DNA of 64,000 nucleotides from Puccinellia tenuiflora (lineage: Eukaryota > Streptophyta > Magnoliopsida > Poales > Poaceae), in assembly GCA_012064385.1 (NCBI GenBank), contig QRDG01000533.1, positions 1,799,149 through 1,863,148 of the forward strand, in the 5' to 3' direction. Made by a program: the position numbers and the translations under genes. Shown here piece after piece: positions 1 to 13,100 of this stretch. Numbering within the stretch: position 1 is the stretch's first letter; each line of letters begins with the position of its first letter. The notes beneath the pieces were generated by a model. The model did no database searches. It was given only the letters and a program-made list of their open reading frames with translations, and was not told where the DNA came from.

Positions 1-155
1 CCACTACAGGTTTCCCTATTATTTCTTGCGGCGGGGTGAACAAGCTAAGTCTGCCAACTGGTTACACCAAGACAAATGCAATGAGCTGTTCTACAAGTGG
101 CTTGTCGAAGGATTATGCCATATATTTGTAAGAGAGATTTATACCTTTTTGACTC

Positions 156-3100
156 ATGGGCGACTGGGTTATAGGAGCGTTGATCAACATTGTGGGCAGT
201 GTTGCCATAAATTTGGTACGAACCTTCTCAAATTGGGCCATGATCAGGTGGGTATTACGCAGTTGCTTGTAATTTACATATCTACTTAACTCCAATGAAT
301 TAACCCTGTGTTACCATATGGCATGTAACCTTTTCTCTAATTTCGTATTGGTAATTTGGACTGGGATTTGCTACCTCAAGTTCTCGTGAGCAAGTTGTCT
401 TCAGTATCTTGTTTTTTTCACATGAAACAATCAGAAAACATGGAACGTATTGCACGACTTTCAAGCCAATATTCGATAATTCTTTAGCTCAGTATTCTGC
501 AGGAATTTACCTTTACCTTTGGTCTTATATTGGCATATTGTTTTGCTACTATGCCAAACATTCTATTCTATGAAAGAAAAATGCTTCTAGAATTATGTGT
601 GAAGATTCTTTTTTTCTTTTATTTGTCAGAGAGAAAAGCTATCCGCAAATAACAATAATCAAGGCAATGGCAAAATCGTCCCGAAGTCAGTTATGTATTT
701 CCAGACTTGGAGAATAGGTAAAGGCTGTCTGATAAAGCATCTATTATCATTCTTGTATTTGTAAAATGATCGGAAAACTGCCACATCTTATACTATAAAA
801 CTGCATCCAGGTATACTCTTTTTCGCTTTGGGGAACTGCCTAAACTTCATGTCCTTTGCATATGCCGCACAGGTTTGATTACGGAGTACTACCTTCCTCA
901 TTGAAGAAAACTTAGTTAACATGGAACAATAAGGAATGATATGGATGTAAATAGACTATATTATGTGCACTTGTGTATATGGGACTAGAACAGTAAATGC
1001 TTGTCGGAATTGTAGCTTCGTCCGCATTGATCTTGTCAGTTTAGTTGTAGTCTTGGCTTCTTTCTACTTGTTGGTTCTTCCAGTTCACCTATCGCTTGAC
1101 TTTGCCGCATGTATTGGTCTTCCTACTTTAGAACAGTAGATCAAATTAATTCCCCTCTGTCACGTGCTTTATATACTTTCCAGTCTAGTGGCCCTGGCCC
1201 AGGTGGTTGGTTAACAATTGTTTGTGTAATTTTGCTGCAGTCACTTCTTGCAGCTCTTGGATCAATTCAGTTTGTATCCAATATTGCATTTGCTTACGTT
1301 GTGTTGAACAAGACCATTTCAGTGAAGTATGTATATTGAAACTATTGAGCCACATGAATGAATGTCAGAACGAATATGTGTAATCATGTTTCAAGACTAA
1401 TTAGGACTTTACTCTACTTTTCAGAGTCATGGTAGCCACAACTTTTATTGTCTTTGGCAATGTCTTCTTAGTTTCCTTCGGCAATCATCAATCTCCCGGT
1501 ATGAGCTGTTTAATACATTATTTATGTTGTATGTTGATGATCTAGAACTAGTAATGAGAAATAATTTTTCTTTTTGTTCTGGCATGCTTCTATTGCTTAC
1601 ATACAAACTGTAACATCATAGACTCTGGAAGGTGAACCTTGACTGTACCATATAGTATTATGATGCATAGCTGTAAGCCTGCAGCTTCATGGCATTATGT
1701 GTTCTAACTTCTATGTAATTTGTCTGATGACATGATCATGTTGACAGTTTATACCCCGGAGCAGTTGATCGCGAAATACAGCAATCTGGTGTTTGTTCTG
1801 TATTGCATGTCATTGATCTTTGTTGTTGCACTTAATCAATATCTCTATAGGTGCGATCTTTCTCATATGGCCTAGTCTTCAGAAACATTGATTATGCTGT
1901 TTCTTACCTGTTAAAAAAGCTCCGTTGCAGAAGTGGAGAAACAATTAATTCAGATAATGAAAAAGACACGGGCACATATTGGCGAACGTTGCTGCCTTTT
2001 TCTTATGCTATTGTATCTGGTGCTGTTGGATCTTGCTCCGTATTGTTTGCCAAATCATTGTAGGTTCGGCCGAGCTCTATGCATATGACATGCTTGTTCT
2101 GTTTGCCTATTTGCTTCCAAGTTTCTGACTAGCATAAATATTTTCCTCCTTTCTTTGGTTATTATCTAGGTCTAACATGCTGAGGCTGACGATGAGCAGC
2201 CGATACCAATTCCACAGCTGGTTCACGTACTCTATTCTTCTGTTATTTCTCTGTACAGCTGGATTTTGGGTAATGAATTGGACACACTCAGCTAATCTAT
2301 GATTCTGATACTACTACACATTTTATTGTGATCTATATTGTTGTGTAATCCAACTCTTCTGCGACACAGATGGCGAGACTAAATGAGGGGCTGTCTCTGT
2401 TTGATGCAATACTGATTGTCCCAATGTTTCAGATTGCATGGACTTTCTTCTCTATCTGTACAGGATTTGTTTACTTTCAAGAGTATCAAGTAAGTTTCTA
2501 TTCATGCATTGCTGTGATGGCTGAATCTTGTGTTGTTCGTGCATTTGGTGTAAGCATCGTTGTGTGCTTACAAAATAACTACCGCCATTAGGATAGCTGG
2601 ATGGTACAGCATAGGGGATTGGAGAGTGGAATATAGTTTGGGAATCAAAGTCTATTTTTTACCTTTCATGAATAAGTTTTGCCTGCGTGCAAACAAGTGA
2701 AAAGAGATTGATAAAGTATTCTTGGTAATTAAGTTGATAGATTAATTAATACATGTGGGTGCCTCATTGTTGTGGACATGGGCCCACTGTATCAAGGCAT
2801 GAGTAGCAGCGTTTTAGGAGTCCATGAAAAGAGAAGTATAGTAAGACTCCATTAGGAAAGTATAGGATTAGGAAGAAGTCCAATTGTATAAGGAAAGGTC
2901 TAGATCTAATTGTATTAGGAGAGGTAAAGGGCCTGAACATCCATTACATAAGGATGACATGTATCCACGTTGGAGACAAGCAAGAACAACCACTCTAATC
3001 TATCCATGGTTATTCTCTCTTCTCAAACTATGTCTACTCAAATCCTTCGCAGCCACGCCGTCTGGCTATCTTCTGCACGGTAGTTATCCCATTGTGGATC

Positions 3101-3966
3101 TAAGTACTCAACACTCATCTACAGAGGGAAATTACTTGGCCCTTAAGAACGGATCTTATCTCTAATTATGTCTATGAGTTTCTATGTAAACATTATGTTG
3201 TACTTATTTGACTATTGCCTAATATAACCACCACACGTAACACGCATAACATTTGGCTTTGTCTTCTTAGGTATTTGATACACTCAGGATAATGATGTTC
3301 ATATTGGGCATGACATTTGTCTTCATAGGCATATCCTTGCTAGCACCTGATGACAGTAAAGGTTAGCGCTTGGCAATAAGTTAATTTATGTGCATTTACA
3401 TAAAATAATTCAATAAATTATTTTGACGCTCCAACTTCTCAGTAGCTGACACCAAAGGTAGCACTGGTGCTACTCAGGGCTCTACAATTGATTTGAACAG
3501 GTTCTTATTGCTCTCTCTTCCACTAGCACATATCTGGCTTAATCTTATGCTTCATTAGTTCGTTGCAGTTTACAGTAAATGACTTTTACATTGTCTTTCA
3601 GTGAACGGCATGTCTCAGGGAACTGCAGGCCCAGAAAGTTGCAGATGGAGGAGACAGAAGCAGATGATACAGACTCGTTCTCGACCTCAGTAAAAGTGAA
3701 GGCTAAACAAATATTGTCAAGGGCGAAGGTGTCTTTTATTTCTAGATCCAATCATTCCGTTGCCTTGATGCAGGTATGCTGTTCTCATGTGATCTTGTTT
3801 GCAGTCGGCTTGCTCCATGTCACTTGGCCTTGGAGAGGAGACCATCAGCGCTTCTTCGGTGCTTGCAATGCCAATGGTTTCCTCAAGAACAACAGGGTTT
3901 AGAGGAACCGGAACTGACCGATCAAAGTACATTCCTTTGCGGTCCACTGATTGGGATAATCTATAG
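156..3966 (+). CDS. NIPA8: NIPA-type (DUF803) magnesium transporter, 13 exons, apparent frameshift in exon 1
   Basis: Probable membrane magnesium transporter of the NIPA family, closest in my recollection to plant NIPA8/9. Exons I can splice by eye: 156-247, 630-717, 811-872, 1241-1326, 1425-1498, 1748-1850, 1931-2059, 2170-2269, 2370-2489, 3271-3361, 3443-3500, 3602-3773 and 3805-3966 (TAG). All introns are GT-AG and exons 2-13 keep one frame. Family hallmarks include SIQFVSNIAFAYVVLNK, VVSGAIGSCSVLFAKSL-like (here IVSGAVGSCSVLFAKSL), LNEGLSLFDAILIVPMFQI and FISLLAPDD-like (IGISLLAPDD). Several hydrophobic membrane segments are visible; the tail is hydrophilic. The expected start MGDWVIGALIN at 156 is out of frame with the rest because a T run near 211-214 seems one base short, giving 1337 rather than 1338 coding bases. 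Read literally, the 156 frame stops in exon 2. An upstream in-frame ATG at 26 has no stop before the splice site. This could be a real lesion or a sequence error. Confidence 0.88.
2490..3270. repeat. Large NIPA intron 9, possibly holding a degenerate LTR-like insert
   Basis: This 781-base intron is far longer than most neighbouring introns (about 60-380 bases). Its centre (about 2790-3180) has runs such as AGGAAAGTATAGGATTAGGA and AGAGGGAAATTACTTGG that resemble degraded grass LTR sequence. I found no clear terminal repeats or target-site duplication, so the element class is a guess. Confidence 0.3.
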
Positions 3967-4643
3967 CTGGTAATGTTCTATAGATACACAGCACAGATGT
4001 TTACCTTATGATATTGCCAAAGGGATGGCGGTATCTTTTTGTTCTTTCCCAGGCAATTGTCTGTTTGTGCGTTATACTAGTTAGCTGTAATAGTTCCAGC
4101 ATTTCCCCTTGAAACATTGTCCATACCCGTGTTGTAATTATTCGTAACAGCTGCCTACACGACTTGTATAAACACGCCGTCTTAGACTAAACCTCATTTG
4201 ATTCAAGTAATTCTACATTTGTTCTGCTATTTTAGTGACGCTCAGCTTGTGCATAATAGCATAAAATGGAAGCAAGCCAAATTCGGGCCAGGTTATGTTC
4301 ATGTGGAAAAGCGGTGACAAGGTTTTCTGAGAAAACTTGCGGTGTCAAAAGAGGGTCCTTGATGTGGAACCGTGCAAATCATGGGTGTTACTACTAGATT
4401 GCAGTCAGTTTTTCAGAGAAACGAACGGAAATAGCACTGAATTCAGGGAATTTTATTAGCTAGTCGCAGAGGAATTCAGATACAAGTCTAGCCATACCAC
4501 GAAACAGTGGCGGCTGGGGGAATAAAACGCTAATTCATAGATAGATCCATTACAAGCCGATCTCTGACTAAATAGCAAGGGCAGGAGTAGTGACAAACAA
4601 GGGAGTGGTTGGCGCGGTGAAGTGCCAGCTGGAAAGCTGGAGT
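3967..4643. other. 3' flank of the NIPA gene, no further gene seen
   Basis: AT-moderate sequence with no convincing ORF. The first 250 bases are likely the 3' UTR of the transporter. From about 4450 the sequence grades into the 3' side of the antisense chromovirus fragment. Confidence 0.5.
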
Positions 4644-5073
4644 TCAAACAGCGACGCTTCGTGCCTTGACAGTCGTCGGATGCGAGATCAACGAATGAGG
4701 TTGCTTCCGGCACACTGAAGTCTGAACTTGAACACTTGATTGACAGCATACTTGTACTGAAGGATGGAATGTAGAAAAAACCTTTTGAATAAATGTAGAA
4801 TCTTCCCATGTTGCTTGATCTTTCGTGAGATTTGCCCATTTGATACGCCATTGCACCACAGGCACTGAAACGGAACCTTGAACTCTTGGAATAAGCTTTC
4901 TCTCCAAGATGGTTTCAGGAGCCAGGAAGATTGTTCCATTAGGATTAAGCAGTGGGAGGTGTGGGCTAGGTACTTCTTTACGCCCTAGGTGTTTCTTCAG
5001 CAGGCTCACATGAAATGTGTGGTGGAGCTGGCATCCCTCAGGATGAAGAAGCTTGTATGATGCTTGGCCAACC
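4644..5073 (-). pseudogene. Chromovirus (Ty3/Gypsy) integrase C-terminus with chromodomain, truncated
   Basis: The minus-strand frame reads VGQASYKL, then HTFHVSLLKKHLG, a spacer with ETILERK, and the chromodomain core VVQWRIKWANLTKDQATWED followed by FIQKVF. This is the usual end of a plant chromovirus polyprotein: the conserved FHVSxLKK motif and then a chromodomain that guides integration. Only the last ~140 residues survive. The upstream part is cut exactly where the Copia LTR begins at 5074, and it does not resume after that element at 15965, so the rest is lost or elsewhere. Confidence 0.8.
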
Positions 5074-6205
5074 TGAAAGTGCATGGTTGATCCCATGCAT
5101 GGTTTTGGTAATTAATGACAATCTCTATGGACTAATATTTGCTTTGAGCTCTATGTGTAGGTTGTCCTTTAGCTTGTGTCAAGATCATTTGTTGATCAAG
5201 GCCAAGCTTGCTTGTCTCCATTGGTTGGAGTCAAGGTCAAGGTAGAAGATCATTTGTTGATCAAGGCCAAGCTTGTCTCCATGTGTTGGAGTCAAGGTGC
5301 TTTGCTTGATCTCCATTTGTTGGAGTCAAGCTCAAGGGAAGAAAAGTGTTGGGTTGATCAAGACTTTGTGCGGGTTGATCAACTCTCAAGTTCAAGTGAA
5401 GATATGCCGAAGAGTGCTCTCCCCATCTTGGTGTATGGGGGAGCGTCATGTGATTCTTCACCAAGCGAAGCGCAATCAAGAAGATGGTTCGCCTTGAGGA
5501 GATGAAGATCGTCTCCATCGATCTCAAGTGGATTATTGCGCAAGGCAAAGGTATGATCTTGGTAGGGCTTTTATTTTACCGGTCTCATGTTGTTTAGTGA
5601 GAGACCGGATTATAGGATAGATAGCCGTACTATCAAGAGGGGCTCTCGACCGAGTATCGTGATCGTATCGTTCGTGGAGAGCTCAAACCTTTGCATCCAT
5701 GCAATCATCTTTATTGGTTCTTATTTGGCTTTTATCCATGTGAGAATTTAGAGCTTGTGTTCATCTCCATACCAAGCTCTAGTTCATCAAAAACGGATCT
5801 CGTGAATATCTTCTTGCGTTTTTGATATCGGAGGTTTTACCGGTTTGTCTCTTCTACGAGAGGTCAAACTCTCTCCTTATGATTTCCTCCTCACATGATA
5901 GACTATGATGTGTATATGCATGATCTTGTAGGGCTTGTGATTATCTTCGAAACAAGCCCAAGATCATTGAAAACGGAGTCTTGATGAAAAGCTTGTGCGT
6001 TTTCGGTGTTGGAGATTTTGCCGGTTCATCCGCTTGGAAAGGTCTCACCATTCCATCCCTCCGCACAATCTCCTTTGCTTGTTTTCTTATTTTCAGTTTT
6101 TGTAGGGTAAGCTCTTGTCGTCCTCTTTCCAACAAAATTGGATTCACTCGATTCGGACTTCATTTGCAAAAGTTATGGCAGTTCTGGTTTTCACTGTTTT
6201 GATCT

Positions 6206-6591
6206 GCCCGGAGATGGTCCGGAGTCTCCGGCCACACCGGAGTCTCCGGCCCCAAATGACCGGAGTCTCCGGTCCCCTGATTTCGCTGCCGTTTGTGTCT
6301 GCTGTGGTGCGTTTCTGTATAGGGGTCCGGAGTGTCCCCGGAGAAGGACCGGAATCTCCGGCCCACCGGAGTCTCCGGCCCGAGGACCCGGAATCTCCGG
6401 CCCCCAGTTTTTCTTAGCTCCTTTTCATCTGTGTGGTGCGCCTCTGGATAGGGGTCCGGAGCTACCCCGGAGGGTGCCCGGAGTCTCCGGCCTGGCCGGA
6501 GTCTCCGGCCCCAAGGACCGGAATCTCCGGCCTCCCCGATGACCCAGCAGGCCGGAGTCTCCGGTCACTTACTCCGGAGTCTCCGGCCTGG
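6206..6591. repeat. Array of CCGGAGTCTCCGG-type palindromes in the 5' LTR
   Basis: More than a dozen copies of (C)CGGAGTCTCCGG or CCGGAATCTCCGG are spaced by short GC-rich linkers. Each unit is nearly self-complementary. The array sits directly upstream of the LTR TATA box. A shorter version is present at 14662-14911 in the 3' LTR, so copy number has changed since insertion. Confidence 0.85.
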
Positions 6592-6617
6592 ACAGGCTCC
6601 AACGGCTAGTTTTTGGG

Positions 6618-6637
6618 GGAGGCTATAAAAAGCCTCC
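6618..6637 (+). promoter_or_regulatory. LTR core promoter: TATA box inside an inverted repeat
   Basis: GGAGGC-TATAAAAA-GCCTCC places the TATA box in the loop of a perfect 6-bp inverted repeat. The same arrangement occurs at 14937-14956 in the 3' LTR. Its place downstream of the palindrome array and upstream of the likely R/U5 region fits the retrotransposon promoter. Confidence 0.75.
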
Positions 6638-7653
6638 TTCCCCCCCCAAAACCTGGTTACACACCTTGCTCACTTGTTCTTGCTCTTCCCCTTTGCTCTA
6701 ATCCTTGTGAGCTTGATTCCTCTCTTCCCCTCCAATGATTCTTGCCCAAATTTAGGGTTTCAAGAGAGGAGATCTAGATCTACCATTCCACCAATCAAAA
6801 TCCCCTCTAAGTGAGGAAATCTTGTGGATCTAGATTTGGGGTTGCTTTGTGCTCATCCCCTTTGTTCTTCCTCTCTTATTCCCTCCATAGCATTAGTTGC
6901 TTTGGTTGGAATTTGGGAGTGAAGGATTTGAGCACTTTGTGTGCTCTTGCCTTTTTGCATTTGTTGCATCGGGTTGCTCCCTCCACGGTGATACGTGAAG
7001 ATCAAAGTTGAGAAGCTTGTTACTCTTGGGTGCATTGTGTTCCCAAGAGCTTGTTGCCTCTTGGGTGCATTGTGTACCCTAGACGGTTGGAGGTGCCGCG
7101 AAGTCTTCGCTTGTGAAGCTTCGGCACGAGTTTGGGAGCCCCCAATTGAGTTGTGGGTGTGTGCCCCAAGAAGAAGTTGTAAAGGGCTCCGGAATCCGCC
7201 CCGAAGGATTCCGATAGTGGAAGGTGAACCAATCCCTTGGGTGAGGTTCATCGGAGAATAGGGTGAGGCCTTTGTGGCATCTTGAGTAGGGCCGGCCTTT
7301 TGTGGCGAGCTCACACCCCTCCAACGAGACGTACTCCCTTAACAAGGAGGAACTCGGGAATACATCCTCGTCTCCGCGTGCCTCGGTTATTTCTATACCC
7401 GAGCTTTACTTATGCAATTTACATTGTGATAGCCTTCGTGCTTGAAGTTCTTATCTTGCTTTCACCTTGTTGTTTGAATTGCTTAGCATAAGTTGTTGGT
7501 GCACATAGGTGAGCCTAGTAATTAGGTTGTTGGCTTGTTAATTTAAACACATAGTTTTATTCCGCAATTATCAAGCCCCTAATTAGAAAAAGTTTGAATC
7601 GCCTATTCACCCCCCCCCTCTAGGCGACATTCGGGCATAGTTGTTCTTTCAAT

Positions 7654-7666
7654 TGGTATCAGAGCC
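7654..7666 (+). other. Primer binding site (initiator tRNA-Met type)
   Basis: TGGTATCAGAGCC follows the 5' LTR after two bases. This is the usual Copia PBS complementary to the 3' end of initiator tRNA-Met. Confidence 0.9.
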
Positions 7667-7705
7667 TCGTCTCTCTTGTTTGGCTTTACCGCCTTGAGAG
7701 TAAAG

Positions 7706-10162
7706 ATGTCGTCTAGGGATTTAGTGCACAATTCCTTGTTTAGATTTAATGGCACAAATTTTAATGTTTGGAAAACTCATATGCTTAATCACTTACGGGT
7801 CTTGGACCCCAATATTGGGCGTATCTTAGATATAGGTTTTTCTCCTCCAAAGGATTGCGAAAGTAAGACCTTTGAGGATGAGAAAAACTTATATCTAGAT
7901 GCTCTAGCATCTAACGAGTTTTGCAAGTTTGTAAGTGTAGATGTGTTTGAGTCAATCATGCCTCTCCGGGATGCTCGTGAGCTTTGGACCAAGCTTCAAG
8001 ATAATATGGAGTGTCCAACATTATTGAGGATGATTGCTCTCCCTCCACCTCCGGCCGTGACGAGTTCTCGTTTTCTTCTACTTCACCAAAATGTGGTAAG
8101 CCACAATCCAATGTAATGGTGAGTAGTGATAGGCGTTGCAATTTGGATAGTGAGCTCATTGTTGATGATCATTTATCTCTATCTTGTTGCAATGCTCCAT
8201 CTTTGGACCTAAACACTCATAGCACTATAAATGTCATACATGCTAGTGTTGATAGTCCTTGCATATCTTTCAAAAATTGCTTAGATAAATCTAATGATGA
8301 TATGCTTGCTTTATCTTGTTCCAATGATAAAAATGCTTGTGTTCCCTCTAACTCTTGCATGAATATTAATGTAGAGGAAACTCAATTAATTGTGGAACAA
8401 GATTTGAACTTGAGTAGTTCAAAAATTAATTATCCCTCTTCATCCACCTATCATTGCCTTATGGCTAAATCTTCTTCTAGCAATGATAATAATAATGATA
8501 ATGATGATGATAATGATGAGGAAGAAGATGATGTGGAAAAGGTTAATGCTATGCTTCAAAATAAAGGTCTAATGATTCTTAAAGCCCTTCCTAGCAATAA
8601 TAGTGCTCAATCTAACCTCTTTGAAATCATGAGCACTCTTATTGAGCGTGGGGATACTATTGAGGCCTTAAAAGCAAGCCTTGAAGAGAAGGGTAAGATA
8701 GAAAGAGATGATGCGATGGAAAAGGCTACTTTAGAAGATGCTCTTGAGGAAGAGCAAGAGACTCAGGCTTCTCTTGAGGAGAAACTTGAGAATATTGAGG
8801 AATCTCACGATGCTATTATTGCTAAACTTATAGAAGAACGTGACCATGCCATTTCCAAATATAAAATGCTTAAAAAGGAAAAGGTTGAATTTGGGGTTGG
8901 CAATGCTAGACTAATTGAGGATATAGAGAGGCGTGACAAAGCTCAAAAGGCTTTGGAACGTGAACACTCTCTCCTCATCTTGTCTCATGATCAACTTCAA
9001 ACTCAACTATCTAAAATGATGAACTTGTTATGCCTTCCTCTACTCCTAATGTCAATGATGCTTGTGCTACTAACTCCACTTCTTGTGAAGCATCTATTAT
9101 GAAGGAGAATGTTGAGCTAAGGGCTCAACTTGAGTTGCTAACGAGCAAGTATGAGAAGTTGGAAGCAAGTCATGAAAAGCTATCTAGCTCTAATGATAAT
9201 CTTCTAGCATCCTATGGGAAGTTGGAAGAAAATCATGAAAAGCTATCTAGCTCTAACGATGAACTTCTAGCATCCTATGCTTGTCTCAAGTTGGCTCATG
9301 AGGCCTTCACTACAAAGGTAACATCAAGTGAGCCTCATGTGGATATTAGCACAACTTTAATTAATAATGCTATATTGCCATGTGCTAGTCCTAGTAGTTC
9401 ATCCACTAAAAATGTTGGTACATCATGTGATGAATTACTTGCTTTGCCTTGTTGCTCTAACAACGATGCATCTATCTCCTCTAGTACTTGTGTTGTCACT
9501 AACCATGTAGAGAAAAGAGGAGAGCTCAAGGCCCAAGCCACTTCTTTGAAGAAAGGCTTGGAAAAGCGTCATGAAGGGAAGCGTGCACTTGACAACATGT
9601 TGAGTGTGCAACAATCCCCCAATGACAAGAGTGGACTTGGATTCAACTCCAACAACAAGATCAAGTCCAAGGTTGAGAAGAAGAAGAAGGGCCAAGTTCA
9701 AGTCAAGAATCCGGCCAAGATCACTTGCTTCAAGTGCAAGGTTGAAGGGCACCACGTTCGGGATTGCCCTATGAAGAAGAAGACGCTTAGTGAGAAGCAA
9801 CTAGGGAAGCGGCCTCTTGTTCAATCTCGTGCTCAACCACGGGTTGAACAAAGACCACCTCCTAAGAAGACTCAAGTCAACGCTCCTCAAGTTGAGGAGC
9901 CTATTAAGAATAAGAAGAGTCGGTGTTGCTACCTTTGCCGTGGCAAAGGTCATTTTGCTTCTTCATGCACTAACGGTACCCCATCCAACCCTATCATAAT
10001 TGATGATGTTTATTCTCTTGGGAAGGATAGAGTTGGCAATGTGTTTGCCAAGTATGTGGGAGCTCAAGTGGTGTCAAGAATTGCACCATTTGGGTTCCCA
10101 AACCTATTGTGACTAACCTCTTAGGACCCAACTCGGTTGGGGACCAACAAGCTCAAACTTGA
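7706..10162 (+). pseudogene. Copia gag, frameshifted, two CCHC zinc knuckles
   Basis: The capsid-like start MSSRDLVHNSLFRFNGTNF with NVWK and LRDARELWTKLQD is the Copia gag type. It is followed by an acidic low-complexity stretch, a long coiled coil with near-duplicate HEKLSSSNDxLLASY units, and two nucleic-acid-binding knuckles: CFKCKVEGHHVRDC (~9727) and CYLCRGKGHFASSC (~9928). The frame breaks at about 8000 (one base short before TATGGAGTG), at about 9020-9040, and again near 10060-10080. After the last break the other frame still reads IWVPKPIVTNLLGPNSVG and stops at 10162. No pol follows. It is a decayed gag rather than a functional product. Confidence 0.85.
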
Positions 10163-13100
10163 TCAATAGGTGTTTGTGGAGGGCATTGGTGACTTGACTA
10201 TTTTTGAAGAATTAAGGGATCTTCATGGGTTTATTTCTCAAGCCAAGTCAATTGGATTATCACATATCTATCTCATATCCAATGCTTCCTCCTTGCGGTA
10301 ACTTGTATTTAATTCATATATTCATTGAAAGTTGCTTGCTCCCTTGCATGTGTTAGTTTTGTTCCTAGCATGTGTTGTATGTGATATGCTCCCTTCTACT
10401 TATCTTGTTATTCAAGGTGGTGTATGTTAGTTGTGTATCATATATGTGTAACTTTGTGTTGAGCTTTTTGAATCTTGTGTGGATTTATTTGGCTCTTTGA
10501 GATATTAATGGACTATCCCATTTGGGGGAGTGATGTGCTTTGTGCACTCACAAACCTAAAAATGTGTGTACATGAGCACACCACCTAGTATTGATATTTC
10601 AATATTATCTAGCTACTATGTGGTATGTCATATTCATGAGAAATTCAAATTCTACAATGTCCATTAATTTCTCTAGTTGGTTTTATTTGCCTCTTGTTTA
10701 AAATAAAATGAATTATCACATTATGGGGGAGTAATAAGCTATGTGCATATTACAATCCCATAAAAATGTGAACATTTGAGGTTTGCCACTTAGAGTTGAT
10801 ATTGTATTATCCATTTCCTATGTGGCATGTTTACTCAAACAAGTTCCAATTTTCCTTTGTGGTTACCCTTTGGTTCTTGTTTGTGTGAGTTGCTTGGTGT
10901 GGTTTTTCTCTAATATGCATTCCATATATTATGTGAGAAACCATTTGTTTTTTTTATTCTAACCATGGCTTTGCCGGTTGGTTCGAATAATTGAAACTAC
11001 CAACAAACCTTTTAAAATTGGTGTTTTAATTCCTATCTTTTGCCATTTGCTAGTTTGTGGTGAAGTTGGTCTTGTACATCATTCCTTTATACCACCGAGA
11101 AATATCTCTATATACTCCTTGTCCATGACAAGTGATACTAGTAATTGTGGTGGATTTTTAGACCATCTTCACATTGGCTCTTGCGTTGATTTGCTTTATC
11201 TATTGCCTTCCTTGCCTTTTGAATGGATCCTATTTTCAATTGGTAGTGTTTAGTGTTGTAAATAAAATATGGAGAGTAATGATCCCTTGTGCATGCATTT
11301 TGTATTCAAATGCAAATATCAAAGATAATGCATGTATATTGGGGGAGCATTCCTTTTTATTTAGAACACTAACCTATCTATCAATTTTTGATCCTTTCAA
11401 TTGGCATTTGATTCTTTATCTTGTGTTGGTACCTTCAATTGGTATTAATTGGAATTTAATATCTCCTCCATAGATATTTGTTCCAATTAATATTTATTGT
11501 GGGAGTCTTGATACCTTTTGCCTTATTTACTACTTGATTTCGGTCAAGTATCACCCTCTTTTGGTATCTTTTCTCCTAGTTGATATTTTGTTGTTTTAAT
11601 TGGTATCTTATTTTCAATTGGTGTCTTATCGATCATTTGTTGTGTTGATTTGATTCCTTTTGATATCACACTCATGTGTTGATGTGTTTGGAATCAATCA
11701 TTGTTGATTTGATTTTTCCTCAATCATGTGTTGATTTGGATTTTGATATAATTTGGACAACCTTTTTTGTCACACCTTGGTGTGCTTTCTTGGTTTACTT
11801 GGTGTTTTGTCCAATTTGTATCTCTTTGGTTCTTGTAAGTCTATGCATGCTTTTATATATATATATATATTTTAGCATGCTAGTCTTTCTAGTTCCAATA
11901 TATAGGGGATACTCCACCGAATCCTAAATCGGCTAAGATGTGCATGAAATTCAATTTCATATCTATATGCACATATTTATGTGGAGTGTTTCCTATATAT
12001 TGGTTTATCTAACTACTATGGGACCCAATGAGTTTGGGAACCATTTTGTACTCTAATTGTGTTTTAGGTACAATGGAGATGCATTGGATGCTTGCCTCAT
12101 TCATAAGGAAGGTGTTCTCACCGTGTGATTGTCGGAGTCAAGCTTTGATGACAAACAACTCTCATCATCTTCATCATCAATGCATCTCGGTAACAAGTAT
12201 CTATCCCATGCATACTTTTCTAGTTCCAACCTTGTGTAGGTTGCCTCTTGGCATGAATGCTCTTATATGCAATTGTTGTGGTTTTGGCCTTTCCTTCACT
12301 TAATATATCTTTGTGATATGTGTGATGAATTTGCAAAAACCTTTTCTTCAATTGATATTATTTTTGTGATACTTGTTGCCTATTTCAAAGCATCTTCACT
12401 ATCTCTTGTTCCCTTAGTGATATGTGTGATGCATTTGATATATTTGAAGTTCATTTATATACAATGAGATAAATTTGAGCTATGTGCTATGCTTTTCAAC
12501 AACTCTCGTTTGTTATTTATGACTTCCTTTTGNGAGCTATGTGCTATGCTTTTAAGCAACAATCTCGTTTGTATATTTATGACTTCCTTTGGATACCTTG
12601 TTCTCTTTTTCCCGAACCATTTCGTATATATGTTTCTTTGCGGATGTATATCTTCAATGGTTTGTCTAATAAGAAACCTATACATATGAGAGAGGTCATC
12701 TTTAGTTGGTATCCTATTTCTTTTGAGCCACCTTGTTTTTCATCTATAATTCTTTGTGGTTCCAAATTTGCCTCATGAGTGCTTGTCTTAGTGTTTATTG
12801 GTATCTTTATACACTCATGTTTTTGTTGAAGATCTTTTACCTCATGCTTACCATGGTAAGCATGTTGAATTTTCATTTGACTAATGATCTCACTAGCTTT
12901 TGGCATTTTCAATTGGTGTTAGTTTCCAATTGGTATCCCTAAGCTTGTGAACATATTTCTTTAAAAGATCCTTTTTATCTCGGTTGGGCCTATCTTATGG
13001 TGGATTTTTGAAAATTGGTATCTTTTTTTTGGCTCAACCACATCTTTGGTGTAAGTGCTATGATTTGTTGTTGCTTTATGCACTCTTGCACTTGTTGCGG

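Larger units (their letters stand above)
5074..7651 (+). repeat. 5' LTR of the Copia element
   Basis: Runs from TGAAAGTG to TTCTTTCA, immediately before the primer binding site. It aligns by eye with the second copy at 13588-15964. It is about 200 bases longer, mainly through a local duplication near 5185-5290 (two copies of a GATCATTTGTTGATCAAGGC block) and more units in the palindrome array near 6206-6591. Confidence 0.88.

Noticed and set aside
3545..3947. Minus-strand ORFs overlapping the last NIPA exons
   Set aside because: They are antisense shadows of real exons, with no family resemblance.
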